From Gemmatimonadota bacterium (GTDB lineage: Bacteria; Gemmatimonadota; Gemmatimonadetes; Gemmatimonadales; Gemmatimonadaceae): a stretch of 64,000 nucleotides of DNA. Positions 51,101-58,540 of this stretch are shown here, piece after piece (positions within the stretch are counted from its first letter, which is position 1; the number at the start of each line of letters is the position of its first letter). A program made the translations under genes and the position numbers. Under the pieces are notes generated by a model. It worked only from the letters and a program-made list of their open reading frames with translations. It was not told where the DNA came from and made no database searches. The stretch covers positions 420,702-484,701 of the forward strand of contig JAZKBK010000006.1 in the NCBI GenBank assembly GCA_040388625.1, written 5' to 3'.

Positions 51101-52489
51101 TTGACGCGACTCGGAGCGTCGTTCCGAGACCCGAGTGGATTTGTTTTCGACCGGAACGGTGTGCTTTACCGGCAGGTCAACCGGGTCTTTGCAGATGAAT
51201 TCGATGCATGCTCGTCATCCGGCCTGTACGACGAGCTCATGGCCGATCGCCTGCTGGTACCGCATGCATCGGCTGATGTAGCGCTGGCGCTGACGACGGA
51301 TGCGTACGCCGTGCTCGAGCCGGAGCGCCTCCCATTCATATCGTATCCCTACGAATGGTGCTTCGGGCAGCTGAAGGACGCCGCACTGTTGACGCTCGCC
51401 GTCCAGTCGCGCGCGCTCGAGCGGGGCTTCGTTCTGCGAGACGCCAGTGCATACAACGTCCAGTTCGTCGATGGGCGGCCGGTGTTCATGGACACGCTGT
51501 CGTTCGAGCGTTATCGCGACGGGGAACCGTGGATCGCATACAAGCAATTCTGCCAGCACTTTCTGGTGCCGCTCATGCTCATGGCGCGCCGCGACATTCG
51601 CTTCGGCCTGCTCTTGCGCGAATATCTCGATGGGATCCCGCTCGATTTCGGGAGCGAGATGCTGCCGAGGAGAAGTTGGGCGGACATACGGGCGTTGCTG
51701 CACATCCACATGCACGCCCGCGCGCAGCGAAAGTATTCGGAAACGAAAGTCTCGTCGGCTGTCGGCACGCGCCGGATGACAAAGCAGGCACTCGTCGCGC
51801 TCAGCGAAAACCTGAGCGAGGCGATCGAGCGGCTCACCTGGCAGCCGGATGGCACGCAGTGGGCGAACTATGTCCAGGACACGAACTACAGTGACGCAGC
51901 GGTCGCGAGCAAGCAGGACACCATCCGTCGCTACCTTCGCGAATCGAATCCTGCGATAGTTTGGGACATCGGCGCCAACACCGGAGTATACTCGCGCATC
52001 GCGAGAGAGATTGCGCCGCTGGTAATATCGTTCGATATCGACCCCGCTGCCGTCGAGCGAAACTACCGAACCGTGCGACTGCAGCGGGAGACGGGGATTC
52101 TGCCGCTTCTCATGGACCTCACGAATCCATCGCCCGCCCTGGGCTGGGCGCACGCGGAGCGGATGTCGCTGGAGGAGCGAGGTCCCGCCGACGTCGTGAT
52201 GGCGCTCGCTCTCGTGCATCATCTGGCGATCGGCAACAACGTGCCACTGGGTCACGTCGCGGCATTCATGGCGCAACTGGGACACAATCTCATCATCGAG
52301 TTCGTTGACAAGGAGGACTCACAGGTCGTGCGTCTGCTTCGCAATCGCGCCGACATCTTCGACGATTACACCCGGGACGGCTTCGAGAGGGCGTTCGCGG
52401 CGCACTTCGATATCGACGAATGCGAGCAGGTGGGCGACGCGCGCAGATGGTTGTACTCGATGAGGGGTCGAAGAGAGCTCCTGACATGA
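51101..52489 (+). CDS. NoeA-like class I SAM-dependent methyltransferase
   Basis: From a TTG at 51101 this 462-residue protein has an N-terminal region with ISYPYEWCFGQLKDAALLTL, VLRDASAYNVQFVDGRPVF and IDTL-like FMDTLSFERY, a pattern shared with NoeA-type proteins. DASAYNVQF-x-DG-x-P resembles the catalytic loop of aminoglycoside-kinase-like folds, but without the His-Gly-Asp. The C-terminal half is a Rossmann methyltransferase: VWDIGANTGVYSRIA is the SAM-binding motif and ISFDIDPAAVERNYR the acidic loop. The substrate is unknown. The TTG lies one base after the micro-protein stop; the ATG at 51041 would overlap it by 59 bases. The stop overlaps the next ATG by four bases. Confidence 0.85.
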   Translation: MTRLGASFRDPSGFVFDRNGVLYRQVNRVFADEFDACSSSGLYDELMADRLLVPHASADVALALTTDAYAVLEPERLPFISYPYEWCFGQLKDAALLTLAVQSRALERGFVLRDASAYNVQFVDGRPVFMDTLSFERYRDGEPWIAYKQFCQHFLVPLMLMARRDIRFGLLLREYLDGIPLDFGSEMLPRRSWADIRALLHIHMHARAQRKYSETKVSSAVGTRRMTKQALVALSENLSEAIERLTWQPDGTQWANYVQDTNYSDAAVASKQDTIRRYLRESNPAIVWDIGANTGVYSRIAREIAPLVISFDIDPAAVERNYRTVRLQRETGILPLLMDLTNPSPALGWAHAERMSLEERGPADVVMALALVHHLAIGNNVPLGHVAAFMAQLGHNLIIEFVDKEDSQVVRLLRNRADIFDDYTRDGFERAFAAHFDIDECEQVGDARRWLYSMRGRRELLT

Positions 52490-54108
52490 GGTGGTTGCGC
52501 ACCACATATCCGGCGATGTTCGCGATCTTCCCGATTATCGGAGTCGCGGCCAACAATCCCGGGTATTACAGATTGATCGACGTTGTCGTGCTGTGCATGG
52601 TTGCGATAGCAGCTGTCGCGGTGCTGTACGGCATCACATACGCGATCATTCGCATCCTGACGCGCGTGGCGTCAGGCCCGGACGTAGCTGCGCTGGTAAC
52701 TCTGGTCGCGGTCGCGCTGTTCTATTTCTACAAGCCCCTCCCGCTCGGCGCCATCAAGGGCTGGCCACTTGCACATCCCGTGTACGCTCTGGTGGTCGTC
52801 GTCGCTATCGCCGCCGCGTATTCCTTCGCGAAGAAGCGTGGGATAGCGCGGAAGCTTCCGTCGATGGGTACCGTCAGTCGCTTTCTTGCGCTCACGGGCG
52901 GCATTCTGGTTTGCGTCTCCGTCTGGCGATTGGCGTACGACGAGATCAGCGACATGATTGCGCTACACCGCAGCGACATGGTCCGGGACTTCGAGCGCCC
53001 CGTTCCGATGCGTGTCGCCGACGCGCGGTCAGATGGAGGATCGACGAGTGCGGCTCGCGCACCGAAGCGTGACATCTACATCATTGTTCTCGATGAATAC
53101 GCCGCGACCGACGTATATCGCGAGCGGTATGGCTACGATAACGGCCCGTTCGAGGATAGCCTGCGCGCACTGGGATTTCAGATTCCGCGCGATCTGCGCA
53201 GCAACTACGCGAATACGCTTCTGTCGATCACGTCGTTTCTGAACTTCGCGCATGTGCAGCCGATCAGCCAGGTCATGAGTCCCGGTTCGAAGGACTTCAC
53301 GCCAGTAGCATACCTGATGGAGCACAACAGGGCCGAGCGATTCCTCAAATCGCAGGGATACAAGTTCGTGTTCTTTCCGTCAGCATGGTACTCGCCGACA
53401 TTGACGAACAGCGATGCCGACGAGCAGTACGATCCGTACAAGCACTTCAGCCTCGCGCGCGCCATACATCGTTCGTGGCTCGCGCAATACTTCGCCGACA
53501 TGACGATGTTCAGCAAGTTCATGCCACGCATGGCGAGCGAGAACAAGGTGGACGCCGACCATGAAATGCTGGACGTCGCGGGCGTTCCGTCGATCGCGGC
53601 AGACCCACGTCCTACCTTTACCTTCGTGCACGTGCTGATGCCGCATCTGGGCTTCAAGGTCGATTCCGCGTGCGCGCCGCTGGTCAGGTCTCCTGGAACT
53701 ACCGGGCTTTCTGGGGAGCTCAAGTGTCTCAACAGACAGACGCTCAAGATGGTGCATGCACTGATTGCCCGGTCGTCGGTGCAGCCGATCATCATTCTCC
53801 AGGGCGATCACGGGTCACAGTCGCTGAAGCAGTTCGTAAGCTACACCGCGCTTCCAAACACGGACCAGGCCAGAGAACGGTTCAGACCTTTCGGCGCATA
53901 CTACCTCCCGGGCAGCCCTGCTGGCGTGATTCCGGATTCGACCAGCATCGTGAACGTGTTGCGTTACGTATTCGATTACTACTTCAACACCGACCTCAAG
54001 CCGCTGCCGAACACGATGTACTATTCCCACTGGATGTATCCGTACCGAATGACGGAAGTGGACGCCAACTTCCACGTGGTCAGGCAGCAGCCAGCGCGTA
54101 GTAGGTAG
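52486..54108 (+). CDS. Membrane-bound sulfatase-like / alkaline phosphatase superfamily protein
   Basis: This 540-residue protein has an N-terminal half of about four to five membrane helices (LVTLVAVALFYFYKPL, VYALVVVVAIAAAY, VSRFLALTGGILVCVSVW), then a soluble domain. IYIIVLDEYAATDVYRERYG gives the metal-binding Asp, and LRSNYANTLLSITSFLN the candidate Ser/Thr nucleophile. FTFVHVLMPHLGF and ILQGDHGSQS supply further metal ligands. Such proteins are usually listed as sulfatase-like without known substrate; lipid or glycan headgroup transfer in the envelope is plausible (inference). The start overlaps the methyltransferase stop (ATGA). Confidence 0.85.
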   Translation: MRWLRTTYPAMFAIFPIIGVAANNPGYYRLIDVVVLCMVAIAAVAVLYGITYAIIRILTRVASGPDVAALVTLVAVALFYFYKPLPLGAIKGWPLAHPVYALVVVVAIAAAYSFAKKRGIARKLPSMGTVSRFLALTGGILVCVSVWRLAYDEISDMIALHRSDMVRDFERPVPMRVADARSDGGSTSAARAPKRDIYIIVLDEYAATDVYRERYGYDNGPFEDSLRALGFQIPRDLRSNYANTLLSITSFLNFAHVQPISQVMSPGSKDFTPVAYLMEHNRAERFLKSQGYKFVFFPSAWYSPTLTNSDADEQYDPYKHFSLARAIHRSWLAQYFADMTMFSKFMPRMASENKVDADHEMLDVAGVPSIAADPRPTFTFVHVLMPHLGFKVDSACAPLVRSPGTTGLSGELKCLNRQTLKMVHALIARSSVQPIIILQGDHGSQSLKQFVSYTALPNTDQARERFRPFGAYYLPGSPAGVIPDSTSIVNVLRYVFDYYFNTDLKPLPNTMYYSHWMYPYRMTEVDANFHVVRQQPARSR

Positions 54109-54117
54109 ATTTCACAT

Positions 54118-55101
54118 GTGACCGAGCATGGGGTGGAAGCGCCGAGGGACATCGAAAGTCGCGTCAAGGCGCGCGCGCGGCAGCTCGGCTTCGATCTCGT
54201 CGGAATCGCGACGCTGGGCGAAGTCGAAACTGCGGATCACTTCGACGAATGGATCGCCGCCCGTTACGCCGGCGAGATGGGATATCTGGAGCGCGGCGCC
54301 GAGAAGCGTCGCGACACGCGGAGGCCGTTCGAGGGAGTACGGAGCGCAGTCGTCGTCGCGATGAATTACGGCGGGACGCAGCCGCCCGGTCCCGTAGCGC
54401 GCTACGCGCGCGGCGACGATTACCACGATCTGATGATCGGCAGGCTGAACGAGCTGCACCGCTGGATCGAGGTTGAGACAGGTCGCCCTGTCCGCGGCAA
54501 GCCGTATGTCGATACTGGCCCGATACTCGAGCGCGATCTCGCGCGACGCGCTGGACTCGGCTGGTTCGGAAAGAACACAAATCTCATCAATCCGGAGATT
54601 GGCTCTTTCTTCTTTCTGGGCGAGCTGTTGCTGGATCTCGAGCTGCGTGCTGACGATCCATTCGAGATGGACCGTTGCGGGAGTTGCACGCGATGTCTCG
54701 ATGCGTGCCCGACCGACGCGTTCGTCGCGCCGCGGGTGCTGGACGCGACGAGATGTATTTCATATCAGACGATCGAGCAGAAGGGGCCGATTGCGGAGAC
54801 GCTACGCGAAGCGATCGGCGAGCACCTGTACGGGTGCGACGTGTGTCAGGAGGTGTGCCCGTGGAACGTGAAGTTCTCGAGGGATGCGACGGAGCCGTCG
54901 TTTGCGGCGCGTGAAGTCATCGCGGGTAAGGATGCGCAGACGTTGGCGACGGAAGTGCTCGCGATGGAGCAGGAGGAGTTCAGCGCGGCGTTTCGGAAGT
55001 CGCCGATGAAGCGTGCGAAACTCGCGGGTTTGCAGAGGAATGCGGCGGTGGTGCTTGAGAACGGGGACGGAGTGGGGACGGACTCCGCACGGGATTCATG
55101 A
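54118..55101 (+). CDS. queG: Epoxyqueuosine reductase
   Basis: This 327-residue enzyme performs the last step of queuosine tRNA modification, reducing epoxyqueuosine with a cobalamin cofactor and two [4Fe-4S] clusters. The clusters are seen in CGSCTRCLDACPTDAF with RCISYQTIEQ, and in GCDVCQEVCPWN. GLGWFGKNTNLINPE and YVDTGPILERDLA are family motifs. The GTG start lies nine bases after the upstream stop. The end of the protein (GDGVGTDSARDS) falls inside one arm of a 25-base inverted repeat, so the last few residues may have been altered by its insertion. A second, broken copy of the C-terminal part lies at 58167-58415. Confidence 0.95.
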   Translation: MTEHGVEAPRDIESRVKARARQLGFDLVGIATLGEVETADHFDEWIAARYAGEMGYLERGAEKRRDTRRPFEGVRSAVVVAMNYGGTQPPGPVARYARGDDYHDLMIGRLNELHRWIEVETGRPVRGKPYVDTGPILERDLARRAGLGWFGKNTNLINPEIGSFFFLGELLLDLELRADDPFEMDRCGSCTRCLDACPTDAFVAPRVLDATRCISYQTIEQKGPIAETLREAIGEHLYGCDVCQEVCPWNVKFSRDATEPSFAAREVIAGKDAQTLATEVLAMEQEEFSAAFRKSPMKRAKLAGLQRNAAVVLENGDGVGTDSARDS

Positions 55102-55355
55102 TACCCGTCGGTAAACGCTAGGCCCGCCGTGGAACGTTCTGTGCGATACAGGTACGGTGCGTGGTGAACCACCGCATGACGTTCATCAGTGGATTCCTGT
55201 GATCCTTGGCGCGACGAACTCGCAAACGTAAATTGCCCGCGGAGCAACGCCTCACAGATCGCGAGCGCTGCTGCTGACCGGCGAGATTGGAGTCGAATTC
55301 GGTTGAATTCCGAAACCGGAGCCGCGAGTTCGGAGTCCGTCCCTACTCCGTCCCC
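55063..55355. repeat. 25-base inverted repeat flanking the queG 3' end
   Basis: The arms are 55063-55087 (GGGGACGGAGTGGGGACG then GACTCCG) and 55331-55355, reverse complements with one mismatch. Between them lie 243 bases without a gene, the gap between queG and the convergent kinase. The core GGAGTCCGTCCC also recurs near 58079 and in reverse near 58045-58060, so it is a small local repeat family. No target-site duplication or transposase was seen. Confidence 0.7.
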
Positions 55356-55368
55356 TGGCGGGTCGGGA

Positions 55369-57912
55369 TCACGTGCGAGGCTTGATTGGCCACGGCGTGC
55401 CATACGGGCACCCCGATACACCCATGCGACGCTCCGCGGCGATGAACGCAGGCTCATCTCTGAGTGAATCGAATATCGGAACGCACGGACCGAAGGCCCC
55501 ACCGGCCTGCACGCTCTCCCAGTCGATTCGTTGAATGAGAGTCGCTCGCTGGGCCGGCGGAATCCCGAACGCGAGCGCTGCATCGAGATCATCAAGACTC
55601 ATTGCGTCCCCATGGTGACGCACCCGCTGTTCGTGCGCCAGCTGGATCGCTGCACGCACCCGCTCGGCGTCGCTCCAGCGTCCGGCTGCCGCGTATGCCA
55701 ACACGAGATCGCCCTGAACGTTTGGCAGGGAAGGGTCGCGTCGACGTGCCATCTCCATAGCTGTGACCGCCGAGTCCGCGTGGCCGGTGAACATTTCGGC
55801 CATGGCGATGTCGTGATATGCAGGTGTGAAGGACGAGTCGAGCGCGATCGCTTCACGCGCGGCATTGAGTGCTCCCCGAAAATCGCGCGATGCATAGAGC
55901 GCCTGGTCTACGGTTGCCACAATCACGGGCGAGAGCGGGTCGAGCGCGGCCGCACGCCGTGCCTCCGACAGCGCTTCCGGAATTCTGCCGAGCCACGAGA
56001 GGCTTTCGGCATGCCACTGCAGCGCGGTCGGATCGTTGGGCGCGATGGCCAACGCCGCGCGGCATTGCGGCTCCGTTTCCGCGACACGCATCAACAACGG
56101 CCCTGCACCGCACAGCGCGATGTGCGCGTCAGCGAGCGTGGAATCGAGCGTCAAGGCATGTCGTGCGCTGGCGATGGCGAGGCCGCCGAGCGAATCGGGG
56201 TCCATTGGCACGTAGTCGGGAAGGACGGCGTATGCCATACTGAGCCCGGCGTAGGCCCGCGCGAAGTGCGGATCGCGCGCGATCGACTGCTTGAAGTAGC
56301 CGATCGAGCGGAGAAGGTTCGCACCGCCGCGCTTCTCCCAGAAGAAGCGCCCCTTGAGGTAGAGATCGTACGCGGCCAGGTCGGTCGTTCCGCGGCTCGA
56401 GTCGGCGACTGTCGCCGCAGCCGTGCCGCGAAGCGCCGGCTCCAGCGCTTGCACAATCTGCTTTGTGAACTGGTCCTGCACCTGGAACACGTCGGTTGCG
56501 CGGCTCTCGTACGTGTCCGACCACACGACGAGCCCATCCTTCGCGCTCGTCAGTTGCGCGGTGATGCGGAGCCGGTCGCCCGAGCGCTGCAGGGTACCCT
56601 CAACTATGCCGCCGACGTTCAATGTCCGACCGATCTGCTGCGCTGGCAGCTCCTTCCCCTTGAACGCATACGACGAAGTTCTCCCCGCAACGCGGAGCGA
56701 CGGCAGCCGCGACAGAGCGTGCGCGAGTTCGTCCGTCATCCCGTCCGAGAAGTATTCGTCACTCGCGGCACCACCGACATTCACGAAAGGGAGGACCGCG
56801 ACCGTCGTGATCGCGCGCGCAGCTCCCGCACTCGCGGAATCGGTGGCCGAGGACGCGGGCACAGAGGTGTGATTCAGCGCCTGCGTACGGCGGCTCCATC
56901 CAAGCAGCAGGACGCCGGTGAGGACCAGCGCGCCCAGGGCCGCAACTGCCACGCGCCGTCCGTAGCTCGCGCGCGGCGCGTCCCCGGATCTGCGCACACC
57001 CGCAGACGCCGTACGTTGCACATCCGGCATTTCAATCAACGCTGGAGATTCGAGTGCAGTGACAATCCCGGTTGCGCTCGCGACACGTGCACCTGGATCC
57101 TTCTCGATGCAACGCATCACGAGCGCTCCGAGCGATGGCGGGACGCCCGGTGCGCGCACGGACAGCGGCACCGGCGCTTCGGCAATCTGCGCAGCGATGA
57201 GCTGCTGCGCGGTCGCCTTCCCCGCGAACGGATGCACACCCGCGAGCAACTCGTACGCAACGACGCCCCACGCATAAATGTCCGCGCGCGCATCCACGGG
57301 ATCCCCCACGGCCTGCTCCGGCGCCATGTACGCGGGAGTGCCGAGCGAGGTGCCGACCACGGTGAGTGTTCCACCAGGCGCCTGCGTCTTCGATGCGCTG
57401 ACTGCCTTGGCGATTCCGAAATCCGTGACCACCGCGGCTCCGCCTGAGAGCAGCACGTTTTCGGGCTTTATGTCGCGATGCACAACTCCGCGTGCGTGCG
57501 CGTAGGCGAGCGCGCGCGCCACATCACGCAGAATCGCGACAGATTCACCGAGCGGGAGTGGCGCTGCTGCCGCACGCGCGACGAGCCGCGCGCGGAGCGA
57601 CTCGCCGTCGACGTAAGGCATCGTATAGTACGGGAGCGCGGGATCGCCGTCGCTCGGCGCAATCTCGCCTGCATCAATGACGGGGACAATGTTGGCCTGC
57701 TGCAACTGCGCGGCGAGTTTGATCTCGCGCTCGAACCGCTCGGCGCTCAGGCCGACGGCCAGCTCATGGGTGAGAACCTTGATAACCACGGTGCGGCCGA
57801 AGCGCGTCTCTTCGGCCACAAAAACGCGCGACATTCCGCCACCACCGAGCTCGCGGTCGATGCGGTAGCGTCCGGCGAGCGCGCCGAGCAGACGATTCTC
57901 AACAGATGTCAA
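55369..57912 (-). CDS. Membrane Ser/Thr protein kinase with TolB/FlgO-like and TPR domains
   Basis: This 847-residue kinase has a glycine loop GGGGMSRV at 23-30, Lys45 (VVIKVL), HRDIKPEN at 145-152 and DFG at 164-166. A transmembrane segment (ALGALVLTGVLLLGW) follows the kinase. The outer part begins with a TolB-like/FlgO domain (TVAVLPFVNVGGAASDEYF, SDGMTDELAHALSRLPSLRV) and then TPR helices (IARDPHFARAYAGLSMAYAV). The C-terminus (MGVSGCPYGTPWPI) resembles that of the kinase at 1591-4017. It starts at a TTG with GGGAG upstream. It is convergent with queG and has no adjacent sigma gene. Confidence 0.95.
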   Translation of the reverse strand: MTSVENRLLGALAGRYRIDRELGGGGMSRVFVAEETRFGRTVVIKVLTHELAVGLSAERFEREIKLAAQLQQANIVPVIDAGEIAPSDGDPALPYYTMPYVDGESLRARLVARAAAAPLPLGESVAILRDVARALAYAHARGVVHRDIKPENVLLSGGAAVVTDFGIAKAVSASKTQAPGGTLTVVGTSLGTPAYMAPEQAVGDPVDARADIYAWGVVAYELLAGVHPFAGKATAQQLIAAQIAEAPVPLSVRAPGVPPSLGALVMRCIEKDPGARVASATGIVTALESPALIEMPDVQRTASAGVRRSGDAPRASYGRRVAVAALGALVLTGVLLLGWSRRTQALNHTSVPASSATDSASAGAARAITTVAVLPFVNVGGAASDEYFSDGMTDELAHALSRLPSLRVAGRTSSYAFKGKELPAQQIGRTLNVGGIVEGTLQRSGDRLRITAQLTSAKDGLVVWSDTYESRATDVFQVQDQFTKQIVQALEPALRGTAAATVADSSRGTTDLAAYDLYLKGRFFWEKRGGANLLRSIGYFKQSIARDPHFARAYAGLSMAYAVLPDYVPMDPDSLGGLAIASARHALTLDSTLADAHIALCGAGPLLMRVAETEPQCRAALAIAPNDPTALQWHAESLSWLGRIPEALSEARRAAALDPLSPVIVATVDQALYASRDFRGALNAAREAIALDSSFTPAYHDIAMAEMFTGHADSAVTAMEMARRRDPSLPNVQGDLVLAYAAAGRWSDAERVRAAIQLAHEQRVRHHGDAMSLDDLDAALAFGIPPAQRATLIQRIDWESVQAGGAFGPCVPIFDSLRDEPAFIAAERRMGVSGCPYGTPWPIKPRT

Positions 57913-58044
57913 ACAGAGATCTCCCGTGCCGCCGTCGCCACGCCGTCTGTGGGATGGGCACGACGGGTGGGAGTGCCCCGCGCACTCGCGTGGAAGTTAC
58001 GATCCCATGATGGGTGCGGCAACTGGACAATCCCGACGCGCGGT

Positions 58045-58095
58045 GGGAACGGACGGCTCCGCCGCATCGCCGACGGCTGGAGTCCGTCCCCTGGC
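58045..58095. repeat. Further copies of the GGAGTCCGTCCCC motif
   Basis: GGAGTCCGTCCCCTGGC (58079-58095) matches the forward arm near 55345-55359 in 14 of 15 shared bases, and a degenerate reverse copy lies at 58045-58060, so the pair could form a stem-loop. They sit in the upstream region of the kinase at 55369-57912. Confidence 0.5.
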
Positions 58096-58166
58096 TGGTG
58101 GCAGCGAGCTAAACCTCTGTCGTAGAAAGAGTTCGGCGCCCGCTCGAGAGCGGGATTTCAAAATGG

Positions 58167-58415
58167 GTGTATCGGCACACGTCCCAGGACGTGTGTTCGT
58201 GGAATGTGAAGTTTTCGCGGGATGCGACGGAGAGTGGGTTTGCGGCGCGTGAGGTGATCGCCGGGAAGGATGCGCTTGCACTCGCGACAGATCTGCTCGC
58301 GATGTCGCAGGAAGAGTTCAGCAGCGCGTTCCGTAAATCACCGATGAAGCGTGCGAAGCTCGCAGGGCTGCAGCGCAATGCGCGCGTGGTGGTCGATGGC
58401 GCTGACCACATCTGA
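58167..58415 (+). pseudogene. Remnant of a second queG C-terminus
   Basis: From SWNVKFSRDATE to AGLQRNA the frame matches the C-terminal part of the queG product: 54 of 63 aligned residues are identical by my count, from CPWN of queG onward. The cluster-binding cysteines upstream (GCDVC) are replaced by RHTS with one residue lost, and nothing homologous precedes about 58165. It has no Shine-Dalgarno and no catalytic part, so it cannot work as QueG. Many codon differences to queG are silent, which indicates divergence while still functional, before truncation. Like queG it faces a kinase gene tail to tail (58541-61222), in the same arrangement as queG and the kinase at 55369. Confidence 0.85.
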
Positions 58416-58540
58416 GTCCACGCTCCGGAGTGTAGCCAGAGCGAGCGGGGCAGACCTTGCGCGATACACATTCGGAGTTCGCATCGCGAGAGCCCGAACA
58501 GTTGCTGGGGGAGATTAGCTGCCTGTTGCGGACATCGCTC

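Noticed and set aside
55531-57447. Plus-strand open frame of 638 codons opposite a kinase gene
   Set aside because: Antisense shadow of the kinase; the composition is extremely Arg-rich and no fold motif is seen.
58167-58415. Reading the queG remnant as a working small iron-sulfur protein
   Set aside because: The cluster cysteines and catalytic part are missing and there is no ribosome-binding site.
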